Assembly (NCBI GenBank): GCA_022824395.1
Contig: JAJDZX010000092.1
Coordinates: 1 to 64,000 of the forward strand
Length of the DNA stretch: 64,000 nucleotides
Direction of reading: 5' to 3'
Source of the DNA: Alphaproteobacteria bacterium
GTDB taxonomy: Bacteria > Pseudomonadota > Alphaproteobacteria > TMED109
The notes under the pieces were generated by a model, which saw nothing but the letters and a program-made list of their open reading frames with translations, was not told the origin of the DNA and ran no database searches. The translations under genes and the position numbers were made by a program. Below, piece by piece: positions 35,106 to 43,660 of this stretch; position 1 is the stretch's first letter, and each line of letters begins with the position of its first letter.

Positions 35106-35615
35106 TCAGCGGGGCCGGGCGTGGAGGCTCCGCGGCTGGACGAAGTCTTGCAGATGGCCGGCGCCGGGTTCGGCCTGGGCCCAGTCATCGACGGCAAACG
35201 TGAGCACGGCCAGGCCAGCGGTCGGGAACTTGCCGCCCAGTGCCTCGCGGTCGCCGGCCAGCCGGCGGCCGAGTTCGGCAGTTCCCGGATTGTGTCCGAT
35301 CAGCATCAGCACGGGGGCGCCCACGACCGCGTGAATGCAGCTGAGCATTTCGCTTGGTGTGCCGAGATAGAGCGAGGCATCCTCCACCACTGGCGGACGC
35401 GGCTTCCAGCGGGCCACGACCAGGCGGGCGGTCTGGACCGTCCGTACCGCCGTCGAGCTGATGACGAGATCGGGCAGCGGGTGGCTGCTGGCGATGTAAT
35501 CGGCGATGGCCCGGCTGGCGACCTGGCCGCGGCGGGCTAGCGGCCGGTCGTGGTCGCGCAGGAGCGGCCGGGCCCAGGAAGACTTCGCGTGCCGCAGGAG
35601 ATAGAGGGTCCGCAA
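35106..35615 (-). CDS. sixA: Phosphohistidine phosphatase SixA-like
   Basis: 169 residues of the histidine phosphatase superfamily. The catalytic RHG motif appears as LLRHAKSSW at residues 6-14, as in SixA proteins. The second half has the conserved LMLIGHNPGTAEL (second histidine). Members remove phosphate from phosphohistidine in signalling or PTS-related proteins; the target here is unknown. TTG at 35615 is used as start, two bases after the stop of the cystathionine lyase gene, so it is the last gene of that operon. Confidence 0.88.
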   Translation of the reverse strand: MRTLYLLRHAKSSWARPLLRDHDRPLARRGQVASRAIADYIASSHPLPDLVISSTAVRTVQTARLVVARWKPRPPVVEDASLYLGTPSEMLSCIHAVVGAPVLMLIGHNPGTAELGRRLAGDREALGGKFPTAGLAVLTFAVDDWAQAEPGAGHLQDFVQPRSLHARPR

Positions 35616-35617
35616 GG

Positions 35618-36784
35618 CTAGCGGACCTGGCCGAGGGCCTGTTCCAGGTCGGCAATGAGATCGGACACGTGCTCGATGCCGACGGACAGGCGAATCAACC
35701 CGTCGCTGATGCCCAGCTCGGCCCGCACCGCCGGCGGCACCGAGGCGTGCGTCATGAGCGCGGGATGCTCGATCAGGCTCTCGACGCCGCCCAGGGATTC
35801 GGCCAGTGCGAAGACCTCGCAGGCCGCCAGCATGCGGCGCGAGGCGTCGAGATCCCCGCGCACGATCGCGGTGACGATGCCGCCCGCCCCGAGCGGCATC
35901 TGGCGCCGCGCCAGGGCGTGCTGGGGATGGCTCGGGAGGCCGGGATAGAGCACGGCCTCGATCTCGGGCCGCGCTTCCAGCCAGGCGGCGATGGTCGTGG
36001 CGTTCGCGACGTGCCGTTCCATCCTGAGGGCCAGGGTCTTCAGGCCGCGATGGGCCAGGAAGGCGTCGAACGGACCCTGGATGCCGCCGACGGCGTTCTG
36101 GAGGAATGCCAGCTGTTCGGCGATGCCGTCGTCACGGGTGACGGCGACACCACCCACGATGTCGGAATGGCCGCTCAGGTACTTGGTCGCCGAATGCACG
36201 ACGATGTCGAATCCGAGTTCGAGGGGACGCTGCAGGAAGGGGGAGGCGAAGGTGTTGTCGGCGACCGCGATGGCGCCGACCCGGTGGGCCAGGTCCGCCA
36301 CCTTGGCAAGGTCCACCAGCTTGAGCATCGGGTTGGTGGGCGTCTCCACCCACACCATCTGCACCCCGGAATCGACGGTGCGCTCCAGCACGGCATCGTC
36401 GGCCAGGTCTGCGAACGAGAAGCGGAGGTTCGAGGCGTCGCGGCGAACCCGCTCGAACAGTCTCCTGGTCCCGCCATAGAGATCATCCATGGCGAGGACG
36501 TGATTGCTCGAGTCCAGCAAAGTGAGCACGGCGTCGGCGGCGGCCATGCCCGAGGCGTACGCGAACCCGTACCGCCCGCCTTCCAGGTCGGCGATGGACC
36601 GCTCGTAGGCGGCCCGCGTGGGATTGCCGGTACGCGAGTATTCGTAGCCCTGATGCACGGCGGGCTCGCGCTGCACGTAGGTCGAGGTGGCGTAGATCGG
36701 CGTGATGACGGCTCCGGTCGAGGGATCCGGCTCCTGACCCGCATGAATCGCGCGCGTTTCGAAGCGGTTGTTCTCGCCACTCAT
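35618..36784 (-). CDS. Cystathionine gamma-lyase/gamma-synthase family protein
   Basis: 388 residues of the Cys/Met metabolism pyridoxal-phosphate family. Conserved pieces are the N-terminal RAIHAGQEPDPSTGAVITPI, YEYSRTGNPTRAAYE, ASGMAAADAVLTLL, VWVETPTNPML and the lysine site HSATKYLSGHSDIVGG. The C-terminal SLGGVESLIEHPA separates this branch (gamma-lyase/gamma-synthase) from O-acetylhomoserine sulfhydrylases such as MetY at 49901-51238. Lyase and synthase cannot be told apart by eye. The ATG at 36784 overlaps the TGA of a 92-residue upstream gene (ATGA), so expression is coupled. Confidence 0.9.
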   Translation of the reverse strand: MSGENNRFETRAIHAGQEPDPSTGAVITPIYATSTYVQREPAVHQGYEYSRTGNPTRAAYERSIADLEGGRYGFAYASGMAAADAVLTLLDSSNHVLAMDDLYGGTRRLFERVRRDASNLRFSFADLADDAVLERTVDSGVQMVWVETPTNPMLKLVDLAKVADLAHRVGAIAVADNTFASPFLQRPLELGFDIVVHSATKYLSGHSDIVGGVAVTRDDGIAEQLAFLQNAVGGIQGPFDAFLAHRGLKTLALRMERHVANATTIAAWLEARPEIEAVLYPGLPSHPQHALARRQMPLGAGGIVTAIVRGDLDASRRMLAACEVFALAESLGGVESLIEHPALMTHASVPPAVRAELGISDGLIRLSVGIEHVSDLIADLEQALGQVR

Positions 36785-37059
36785 CGCCGGGTCTCGGAAG
36801 GCGGGCGTTCAGCGTCACGCAGGAGGTCGAGTCCGGTAGCCATGCCGGCGGGTCCGCCGTAGTCCGTGACCGCTGCATACCCGTGCCGGCGGACCGTGCG
36901 CTCGAGTTCGGAGCGCTCGGCCTGGACGTCGAGGCGGTGGCCCGGGGATTCGAGCTCGAGGAACGACTGGCAGCAACCGGGACCCGTGCGCCGCAGCTCA
37001 ACGAGCGGGGTGTTGCTGATGAGACCGAGTGCGGAGTGAACGGCGGGCGGTGGCGGCAT
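36781..37059 (-). CDS. 92-residue protein, possibly a remnant of a cystathionine beta-synthase
   Basis: The first half, LGLISNTPLVELRR followed by a C-x-x-FLELESPGH, mimics the start of the pyridoxal-phosphate beta-synthase fold (LIGNTPLVxL...KLExxNPxGS). The second half (RSELERTVRRHGYAAVTDYG ... LLRDAERPPSETRR) no longer matches it and lacks the catalytic SxKDR lysine region. It is too short for activity. Its frame is intact, starts with ATG and overlaps the next gene by four bases. Context is suggestive: cystathionine beta-synthase and gamma-lyase are often paired, and a CBS-pair protein sits just upstream. Either a decayed gene kept for translational coupling or a small protein of unrelated function. 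Confidence 0.5.
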   Translation of the reverse strand: MPPPPAVHSALGLISNTPLVELRRTGPGCCQSFLELESPGHRLDVQAERSELERTVRRHGYAAVTDYGGPAGMATGLDLLRDAERPPSETRR

Positions 37060-37094
37060 AACGATCCCGGGCGGCGTGGGCCGGTGGCCCTGAC

Positions 37095-37523
37095 CTAGTT
37101 CTGGATGTATTCGCGAAGCTGGTCGGCTTCCGCCAGCGCCGCCCCGAGGCGAACCCGGACGAGGTCGCGGATGCTCACGATGCCGGCGAGTCTATCGCCA
37201 TCCATCACCGGCAGGTGACGCACCCGTCGCTGGTTCATGCGCTCGAGCACCTCCTCCACGGATTCCTCCGCCGTACACGTCCTGGGATTGCCGGACATCA
37301 GTTCGCGCACCTTGCGCTTGGAGGTGCGGACTCCCTTGACGCCCACCGAATAGGCGATGTCCCGCTCCGAGATGATGCCGACAAGCGCGCCGTCATGGAG
37401 GACCGGCAGGGCGCCGATGCCGAGGCGGGAGAGGATGGACGCTGCCACTTGGACGGTTTGTTCCGGGTCGACCGTGGTGACGTCAACGCCTTTTTCCATC
37501 AGGATGTCACGAATGCACGCCAT
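37095..37523 (-). CDS. CBS-domain pair protein
   Basis: 142 residues. Two CBS domains: the first about residues 8-60 (VDPEQTVQVAASILSRLGIGALPVLHDG...GIISERDIA), the second about 74-125 (MSGNPRTCTAEESVEEVLERMNQRRVRHLPV...GIVSIRDLV). Such free-standing CBS pairs bind adenine nucleotides or AdoMet and regulate partner enzymes; none can be named. GGAGG five bases before ATG 37523 fixes the start. It begins the four-gene operon that includes the 92-residue protein, the cystathionine lyase and sixA. Confidence 0.92.
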   Translation of the reverse strand: MACIRDILMEKGVDVTTVDPEQTVQVAASILSRLGIGALPVLHDGALVGIISERDIAYSVGVKGVRTSKRKVRELMSGNPRTCTAEESVEEVLERMNQRRVRHLPVMDGDRLAGIVSIRDLVRVRLGAALAEADQLREYIQN

Positions 37524-38042
37524 GCGTTCCTCCGGTAGCCGGTTGCCTCCGTCCGATGCTTCACGTCCGCACAGACCGGACGCGTGCGAAGCGTAGAGGG
37601 TTCCGTTCAGGGCTCCAAATGGGCGCCTCCGCGCCGTCACGGCGGTGCTGACGGACATCGCGGGGAAAGGGCGTCGGGCTGCCGGTTCCGCCGGCGTCTG
37701 CGGCTCGGCCGCAGGCAGGTTCGGGGCCCTATGCAGCTTGGCGGCACGTCGATCCGATGTCGGTCCATGCGCGTACATCCGCGGGCGGCGGTCAGTCCGG
37801 CCCGCCCCACGGCGCACACCCCAGGAACGATTCGACCGGCGTGCGTGCCCGGGCGATGTCGCGTGGCGCGAACGGTGCGTGCAGGCGTCCGTCTGACCCT
37901 GCGGGCCGCCCCAGACTGCCGGCCACGACCGTCCGCCGTCGCGGCGCCGGTGCCAAGGTGCGCCTCCGCCGATCGCCCACCTCGGCGTCCGGCCGGATGC
38001 CGCTCTGGCGGTCGGTAGGAACGCCGCCCGGCGGCCGGCGAA
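37524..38042. other. Intergenic region, nothing recognised
   Basis: 519 bases of GC-rich DNA between the CBS-domain gene and hppA, which lies downstream in the leftward direction of its own transcription. Several open frames exist on both strands but none has a protein pattern or a plausible start. Promoter elements for the CBS-domain operon are expected near 37550-37600; no clear consensus was found. No terminator with a T-run was seen after hppA. Confidence 0.45.
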
Positions 38043-40151
38043 CTACGCGTGCGCGAGCACCGCGAGCAGCAGGAGCGCCACGATGTTGGTGATCTTGATC
38101 ATCGGGTTGACGGCCGGACCCGCGGTGTCCTTGTAGGGGTCGCCGACCGTGTCGCCGGTGACGGCCGCCTTGTGCGTCTCGGAGCCCTTGCCGCCAAGGT
38201 TCCCGTCTTCGATGTACTTCTTCGCGTTGTCCCAGGCCCCACCACCTGCGGTCATGCTGACGGCGACGAATAGCCCGGTGACGATGACGCCGAGCAGCAT
38301 CGCGCCCAGCGCGGAGAACGCCGCGGCCTTGTCAGCGATCAGGTTGACCAGCACGAAAAAGACGATCGGCATGAGGACCGGCAGCAGCGACGGAACGATC
38401 ATCTCCCGAATCGCCCGGCGGGTCAGCATGTCGACGGCGCGCCCGTAGTCGGGCTTGGCGGTCCCCTCCATGATGCCGGCGATGTCCCGGAACTGGCGGC
38501 GAACTTCGAGCACCACCGCTCCGGCCGCCCGGCCCACGGCCATCATGGACAGCGCACCGAACAGGTACGGCATGAGGCCGCCCAGCAGGAGGCCCACCAC
38601 CACGTAGGGGTTGGCGAGGGAGAAGTCGAGCGTGAGTCCCGCGAAGTACGGGTAGGTCTCCGGATGACTGCCAAAGAACTCGAGGTCGGCCGTGTAGGCC
38701 GTGAAAAGCACCAGCGCACCCAGTCCGGCCGAGCCGATCGCATAGCCCTTGGTGACCGCCTTCGTGGTGTTGCCGACGGCGTCGAGCGCGTCGGTGGTCT
38801 TCCGCACGTCGCTCGGCAGGTTCGCCATCTCGGCGATCCCGCCGGCGTTGTCGGTCACGGGTCCGTAGGCATCCAGCGCGACCACCATCCCGGCCAGCGC
38901 CAGCATGCTGGTGACGGCGATGGCGATCCCGAACAGGCCGGCAAAGAGGTAGCTCGCGACAATGGCGGCGCAGATGATCACGGCCGGGACCGCGGTGGCC
39001 TCCATGGAGACCGCGAGGCCCTGGATCACGTTTGTGGCGTGGCCGGTCTCGGAGGCCTTGGCCACGGCGCGTACCGGGCGGTACTCCGTGCCGGTGTAGT
39101 ACTCGGTGACCCAGATCAACAGCCCGGTCACGACGAGGCCGATGACCGCGCAGCCGAACAGCGCACCGCCGGAGAGTGACTCATCGGCCGGCCCGATGCT
39201 GCCGGCAAAACCGATCAGCCACTCGATCGCGACGGCGATGCCGAACAGCGACAGGACGGCCGCCACCACGAAGCCCCGGTACAAAGCGCCCATGATGGAG
39301 CCGCTGGCACCGAGCTTGACGAAATAGGTGCCAAGGATGGAGGCGATGACGCACACGCCGCCGATCACCAGCGGCAATGCCATCATCGTCGACATGTCCG
39401 TGCCGGTGTAGTAGATCGAGGCCAACACCATGGTCGCGACGACCGTCACGGCGTAGGTTTCGAAAAGATCGGCGGCCATCCCGGCGCAGTCACCGACGTT
39501 GTCGCCGACATTGTCCGCGATGACCGCCGGGTTTCTCGGGTCGTCCTCCGGAATGCCGGCCTCGACCTTGCCGACGAGGTCGGCGCCCACGTCGGCCCCC
39601 TTCGTGAAGATGCCGCCGCCGAGCCGCGCGAAGATCGAGATCAGGGAGGCGCCGAAGCCCAGCGCCACCAGCGGGTCGATCAGGCTCCGGCCGGTGGCGC
39701 CGGCTTCGAGCAGGATCATGTAGTAGACGGTGACGGCGAGCAGGGCGAGCCCGGCGACGAGCATGCCGGTCACGGCGCCGGAGCGAAAGGCGAGCGACAG
39801 CCCTTCGGCCAGTCCCGTCCGGGCGGCCTCCGCCGTGCGCACGTTCGCGCGCGTCGAGACGATCATGCCGATGTAGCCGGCGGCCCCGGACAGCGCCGCG
39901 CCAATGAGGAAGCCGATCGCCACCGGGATTTCGAGCACGAGCGCCAGGATCACGAAGATCACGACGCCGACCACGGCCACCGTGCGGTACTGCCGGTTGA
40001 GGTACGCCGCGGCACCCACCTGGATGGCGTTGGAGATGTCCTGCATCTGGGTGTCGCCGGCACTGGCGCGAAGCACGGCCCGGGCGGTGAAGAGGCCATA
40101 GACGAGAGCGAGTGCGCCGCACGCGACTGCAAACCAGAGTTCCATGCTCAT
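38043..40151 (-). CDS. hppA: Membrane-bound proton-translocating pyrophosphatase, K+-independent type
   Basis: 702 residues with about 15-16 membrane helices. The pyrophosphate-binding motif [11 protein letters not shown] is followed by [30 protein letters not shown]. The enzyme uses PPi hydrolysis to pump H+ across the membrane. The key residue that separates K+-dependent (Ala) from K+-independent (Lys) forms is in [10 protein letters not shown]: Lys, so K+-independent. Length and C-terminal motif ([21 protein letters not shown]) are complete. ATG 40151 is the start. Its neighbourhood to thiL and the rib cluster is common in Rhodospirillales-type genomes. Confidence 0.97.
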   Translation of the reverse strand: MSMELWFAVACGALALVYGLFTARAVLRASAGDTQMQDISNAIQVGAAAYLNRQYRTVAVVGVVIFVILALVLEIPVAIGFLIGAALSGAAGYIGMIVSTRANVRTAEAARTGLAEGLSLAFRSGAVTGMLVAGLALLAVTVYYMILLEAGATGRSLIDPLVALGFGASLISIFARLGGGIFTKGADVGADLVGKVEAGIPEDDPRNPAVIADNVGDNVGDCAGMAADLFETYAVTVVATMVLASIYYTGTDMSTMMALPLVIGGVCVIASILGTYFVKLGASGSIMGALYRGFVVAAVLSLFGIAVAIEWLIGFAGSIGPADESLSGGALFGCAVIGLVVTGLLIWVTEYYTGTEYRPVRAVAKASETGHATNVIQGLAVSMEATAVPAVIICAAIVASYLFAGLFGIAIAVTSMLALAGMVVALDAYGPVTDNAGGIAEMANLPSDVRKTTDALDAVGNTTKAVTKGYAIGSAGLGALVLFTAYTADLEFFGSHPETYPYFAGLTLDFSLANPYVVVGLLLGGLMPYLFGALSMMAVGRAAGAVVLEVRRQFRDIAGIMEGTAKPDYGRAVDMLTRRAIREMIVPSLLPVLMPIVFFVLVNLIADKAAAFSALGAMLLGVIVTGLFVAVSMTAGGGAWDNAKKYIEDGNLGGKGSETHKAAVTGDTVGDPYKDTAGPAVNPMIKITNIVALLLLAVLAHA

Positions 40152-40312
40152 GAGCTGACGTTCCTCGGGGGATTCGGCGAGGCCCGGACTCGGTGTGTCC
40201 AGGCGTGTCCTGCGATGGGGGAAGAATGTGGGCTGGCGACTAGCTCAAGCCGCGACAGAAGATAAAAACTGTGGCCAACGGACGCAAACGGCAGGGTCGG
40301 CCGCGACCCGGT

Positions 40313-41293
40313 TCAACCGGCGGGTTTGGCCCACGCGTGCACGTAGCCGCCGCGGGCTGTGCGCGGTGCGCCTCCGTCAGGCGCCAGTATCGTCACTTCC
40401 TCGCCGTCCGTCACTTCGCCGATCACGGTCATCGTGACCGCGGACCCGGCCGCGGTGTCGATCGCTTCCCGCACGGCCTGCCGCGGCACGCTGAACAGGA
40501 GCTCGTAGTCGTCGCCGCCGGTCGCCAGCGCCTCCAGCGTGACCTGCCCCCGGCTCATGGCGCTGCGAGCGCCTGCCGACAGCGGGACCTCGGCCAGCCG
40601 GATCCGCGCTCCTTTCCCGGCGGCAACGCACAGATTCCGGACATCCGCTGTCAGGCCATCGGAAACGTCGATGGCGGCGTGGGCCAGCGCAGCAAGTTTC
40701 CGTCCGACCGCAAGCCGGGGCGTGGGTAGGAGGAAGCGTTCGACGAGTTTCCCGGCGCCGGCGTCAGCCGGGAGCCGGCCTTCGAGCTGGAGGCGGCCGA
40801 TGTGTGCGTCGCCGATGGTCCCCGTCACCAGCAGCGCATCGCCCGTCTTGGCCGCTGCTCGCGGCAAGGCTTCGCCGCGCCCAACTCGGCCTATCACGGT
40901 AAGGGAGACGGCGAGCGGTCCCGGCGTCCTGACGGTGTCGCCGCCAGCGAGATGCAGGCCGAACTGCTCCTGGTCGTGTCGAAGGCCGGCGGCAAATGCC
41001 GCCATCCAGGCAGCGTCGGTGGCTGGGGGCAACTGGAGGGACAGGAGGTAGCAGAGCGGCGCCGCGCCGGAAGCTGCCAAGTCGGACAGGTTGACGCGGA
41101 GCGCCCGTCTTGCAACCTGCTCCGCGGACAGGGTGCCCGACGGGAAGTGCACGCCTTCCACCAGCGTGTCTGTGCTGATCGCAAGCGCTTCGCGGCTGCG
41201 CACGACCGCCGCGTCGTCCAGCAATCCGCGGGCGGGCGTGAAGTCGGCCGCCAGCGGGCGCAGGAAGCGCGTCAGGATGTCGTGCTCATCCAC
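40313..41293 (-). CDS. thiL: Thiamine-monophosphate kinase
   Basis: 326 residues. It phosphorylates thiamine monophosphate to the active diphosphate. Motifs: LLDDAAVV, STDTLVEGVHFP (Mg-ATP binding), LSDLAASGAAPLCYLLSL, GGDTVRTPGPL, DVSDGLTADVRNLC and GGDDYELLFS. GTG at 41293 is used. In many alphaproteobacteria this gene lies directly after nusB; here a MerR regulator and a CDF transporter (41450-42626) intervene. ThiC, an earlier step of the pathway, is at 53805 with its own TPP riboswitch. Confidence 0.96.
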   Translation of the reverse strand: MDEHDILTRFLRPLAADFTPARGLLDDAAVVRSREALAISTDTLVEGVHFPSGTLSAEQVARRALRVNLSDLAASGAAPLCYLLSLQLPPATDAAWMAAFAAGLRHDQEQFGLHLAGGDTVRTPGPLAVSLTVIGRVGRGEALPRAAAKTGDALLVTGTIGDAHIGRLQLEGRLPADAGAGKLVERFLLPTPRLAVGRKLAALAHAAIDVSDGLTADVRNLCVAAGKGARIRLAEVPLSAGARSAMSRGQVTLEALATGGDDYELLFSVPRQAVREAIDTAAGSAVTMTVIGEVTDGEEVTILAPDGGAPRTARGGYVHAWAKPAG

Positions 41294-41449
41294 TGCGCTT
41301 CACGCGGGCGCCGCCGAAGCCGGCAAGCGAATATGGGACGGTGAGGGCGGCCGTCGGGTTGCAACTTCCACCACTTGGCATCCTCCTCTTCTCGGCAGTG
41401 GTCGGGCGCGCTGGACGGTGGCCACCCGATGGCCGTGCGCGCCCCACGG

Positions 41450-41905
41450 CTACGGTGATCCGACTCCGGACCTGAGGACTGTACGGTCGAACATTTCGCC
41501 GGGCGCGTGGTCGCTCAGGACCTCGATGACCCGGCAATCGGCGATGCGCCCGCCCCGGCATTGCTCGATCATCCGTTTGAGTTCACGGCGCAATGCCTGC
41601 AGGTACTCGATCCGCTCTTCCACGTCTCCCAGCTGTGCCCTTGCAATGGCGTCTACGGCCTCGCAGGACTGGTCCGGCTCGTCGCCCAAGCTCAGCAGGT
41701 CGCGGATGGCCTGCAGGGGGAACCCCAGTGCCCGGGCGTGTCGGATGAACGCCAGGCGGCGGACGTCCTCGTGCGCAAACAGCCGCTGGTTGCCCTCCGA
41801 GCGGGGGGGACGGCGAAGGAGCCCGATCTGCTCGTAGTAGCGGATGGTCTGCACCTTGCAGCCGGCCGCTTCCGCGGCACGACCGATCGTCAATCTTGTC
41901 GCCAC
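41450..41905 (-). CDS. MerR-family heavy-metal regulator (ZntR/CadR/PbrR-like)
   Basis: 151 residues. The N-terminal winged helix (TIGRAAEAAGCKVQTIRYYEQIGLL, read in pieces TIGRAAEAAG and VQTIRYYEQIGLL) is of the MerR type. Cysteines fit metal sensing: Cys81 (DQSC), Cys116 and Cys124 (CRGGRIADC). The spacing 81-116-124 resembles that of CadR, PbrR and ZntR, so Zn, Cd or Pb is the likely effector. GTG at 41905 is the start. It is divergent from the CDF transporter and shares with it the operator at 41916-41946. Frame and length are intact. Confidence 0.92.
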   Translation of the reverse strand: MATRLTIGRAAEAAGCKVQTIRYYEQIGLLRRPPRSEGNQRLFAHEDVRRLAFIRHARALGFPLQAIRDLLSLGDEPDQSCEAVDAIARAQLGDVEERIEYLQALRRELKRMIEQCRGGRIADCRVIEVLSDHAPGEMFDRTVLRSGVGSP

Positions 41906-41915
41906 AATTTTTCCC

Positions 41916-41946
41916 TTGAACCTACAGCTACTGTAGGTGTTAGGTT
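41916..41946 (+). promoter_or_regulatory. MerR-type promoter/operator with 19-bp spacer
   Basis: On the + strand, -35 TTGAAC (41916-41921) and -10 TAGGTT (41941-41946) are separated by 19 bases, longer than the normal 17, the hallmark of MerR-activated promoters. The spacer holds a perfect dyad, ACCTACAG-CTA-CTGTAGGT (41920-41938). The promoter would drive the CDF transporter and be twisted open by the metal-bound regulator encoded on the other strand. The GTG at 41937 inside the dyad is therefore not the transporter start. Confidence 0.9.
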
Positions 41947-42026
41947 TGCATCAAGCCGGGTCCCGGTCAACTTGGAAGCGAGCGATAGGCGTGAGCTGCT
42001 GTCCACAAGAGTACAAGTTCGACGGA

Positions 42027-42626
42027 ATGTCGCGCGCCTACATGCGTGTGCTATGGGCCGTCATCGCGATCAACGCCGCCATGTTCAGTATCGAGATGGC
42101 GGCCGGGATGATGGCAGGCTCGCAGGCGCTTCAGGCCGACGCGCTCGACTTCCTCGGCGATTCCCTGACGTACGGACTCAGCCTCTATGTCATCGGCAAG
42201 TCGCTGCGGGCGCGGACGGCGGCCGCGCTATTCAAGGGCGTGACCCTCGCCCTGATGGGGCTCTGGGTGTTCGGCGACACGCTTTATGCGGTGCTGGTCC
42301 ACGGGGTGCCGCGGGCGGAAGTCATGGGGCTGGTCGGCTTCCTGGCGCTGGCGGCGAACCTCACGAGCGTGCTCCTGCTCCTGCGGTTCCGCAACGGCGA
42401 GGCCAACGTCCGCTCCGTCTGGCTATGCAGCCGGAACGACGCCATCGGCAATGTCGCGGTCATCCTGGCCGCGAGCGGCGTATGGGTATCAGGCACCGCC
42501 TGGCCCGACCTGGCAGTGGCCGCCGCAATGGCGGGTCTGTTCCTCTGGTCCGCCACGCTCATCGTCCTTCAGGCGCTGCGCGAGTACCGCCAGCGCGGCG
42601 ACCTGGTCGCGGAAGGAGGTCCATGA
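42027..42626 (+). CDS. Cation diffusion facilitator-type transporter, short form
   Basis: 199 residues from ATG 42027. About six hydrophobic segments; the first two contain IEMAAGMMAGSQALQADALDFLGDS, matching the CDF signature with its acidic metal-binding pair (DALDFLGD). A CDF protein usually adds a cytoplasmic C-terminal dimerisation domain; this one ends after the last helix (LQALREYRQRG), as do compact heavy-metal CDFs. Probable role: export of a divalent metal (Zn, Cd or similar). Divergent from, and controlled by, the MerR regulator through the 19-bp-spacer promoter. Confidence 0.85.
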   Translation: MSRAYMRVLWAVIAINAAMFSIEMAAGMMAGSQALQADALDFLGDSLTYGLSLYVIGKSLRARTAAALFKGVTLALMGLWVFGDTLYAVLVHGVPRAEVMGLVGFLALAANLTSVLLLLRFRNGEANVRSVWLCSRNDAIGNVAVILAASGVWVSGTAWPDLAVAAAMAGLFLWSATLIVLQALREYRQRGDLVAEGGP

Positions 42627-42773
42627 CTGCCGCGCCGGCCGGCGGAGTCATCACGGAGGGATCAGGTCCGGATGGCCGTGGTCGTCCGGGCGCCTGCCCG
42701 GCCCGGCTTCATGGAACGATGGGCTCACTTCGCCGGCTTGACGCGCGTCCCCGCGGGGCACAGGCGCATGGAG

Positions 42774-43229
42774 TCAGGCGAATTCGCTGACGCGACCTGA
42801 CCGCGCGACCCTGTCGAGCAGGGCGTTGGCGAACTTGATCTCCCCCTTCTCGGCGAACCCACGGGCGATCTTCAGGTATTCGGCGATGACCACCCGTGCG
42901 GGGGCCGCCGGGGAAGCGTGGAGCAGTTCCCAGATGGCGCAGCGGAGCACGCAGAGCAGCGTGATATCCAGGCGCTTCAGAGACCAGTGTTCGCCGAGTA
43001 GCGGGTCGATGGTCGCATCGAGTTCCGCCAGTCGTCCGGCGGCACCGGCCACGATGCGCCGGAACAGGGGCTTGTGCGCCACGTGCGAATCGGTGACCGG
43101 GCGTACGAGAAACTCGTCGATGACCCGGTCGGCCGACGCCCCTGTGACGGTGATCTGGAACAGCGCCTGCACCGCTGCCTCCCGTGCAGAGGTCCGCTGG
43201 GTCTTTTTCGGCCGGGCGGTGGTGTTCAC
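42774..43229 (-). CDS. nusB: Transcription antitermination/ribosomal RNA factor NusB
   Basis: 151 residues. Landmarks: SAREAAVQALFQI near the start, then WSLKRLDITLLCVLRCAIWEL and RVVIAEYLKIARGFAEKGEIKFANALLDRV. NusB joins NusE at boxA RNA for rRNA transcription. GTG at 43229 overlaps the stop of ribH (GTGA). It is the last gene of the cluster in transcription order; the convergent CDF gene ends at 42626, 147 bases away. Confidence 0.95.
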   Translation of the reverse strand: MNTTARPKKTQRTSAREAAVQALFQITVTGASADRVIDEFLVRPVTDSHVAHKPLFRRIVAGAAGRLAELDATIDPLLGEHWSLKRLDITLLCVLRCAIWELLHASPAAPARVVIAEYLKIARGFAEKGEIKFANALLDRVARSGRVSEFA

Positions 43230-43660
43230 GACGCGGCGAACCGATTACCGAGCGCGGCCAGGGCCAGGGCGGCGACCGCTGCATCGGCGCCCTTGTTGCC
43301 CTGTTCCGGATCCGCGCGCTCGACAGCCTGGGCCCGCGTCTCGCAGGTGAGGATCCCGTAGCCGATGGGCAGCCGGTCCCGTGTGGCAAGCGACATCAGT
43401 CCGCGGGCGCTCTCGCTGCAGATGTAGTCGTAATGGGTGGTCTCTCCGCGGATGACGCAGCCTAGGGCGATGTAGCCCGCGAAGCCGGCGCCCCGGGTAG
43501 CCTGTGCGATCGCGCCCGGAATCTCGAACGCGCCCGGGACCTCGACCGTGTCCCACTGCCGCCCGGCCGTGGCAAGCGCCGCGGTCGCGCCATCGGTCAG
43601 CATGCCGGCGATGTCCGGGTAGAACGTCGACCGGACGATCAGAAAGGCATCCTTCCTCAT
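43226..43660 (-). CDS. ribH: 6,7-dimethyl-8-ribityllumazine synthase
   Basis: 144 residues. Landmarks VPGAFEIPGAIAQATR and GYIALGCVIRGETTHYDYICSESARGLM are the substrate-binding regions; TGPAAHR-type loop is represented by RDRLPIGYGILTCET. It condenses 5-amino-6-ribitylaminouracil with 3,4-dihydroxy-2-butanone 4-phosphate. The gene overlaps ribB upstream (43657-43660) and nusB downstream by four bases each. Confidence 0.96.
   Translation of the reverse strand: MRKDAFLIVRSTFYPDIAGMLTDGATAALATAGRQWDTVEVPGAFEIPGAIAQATRGAGFAGYIALGCVIRGETTHYDYICSESARGLMSLATRDRLPIGYGILTCETRAQAVERADPEQGNKGADAAVAALALAALGNRFAAS

Noticed and set aside
41937-42026. GTG at 41937 as the start of the CDF transporter
   Set aside because: It falls inside the MerR operator and upstream of the predicted transcription start; the ATG at 42027 begins at the first helix.
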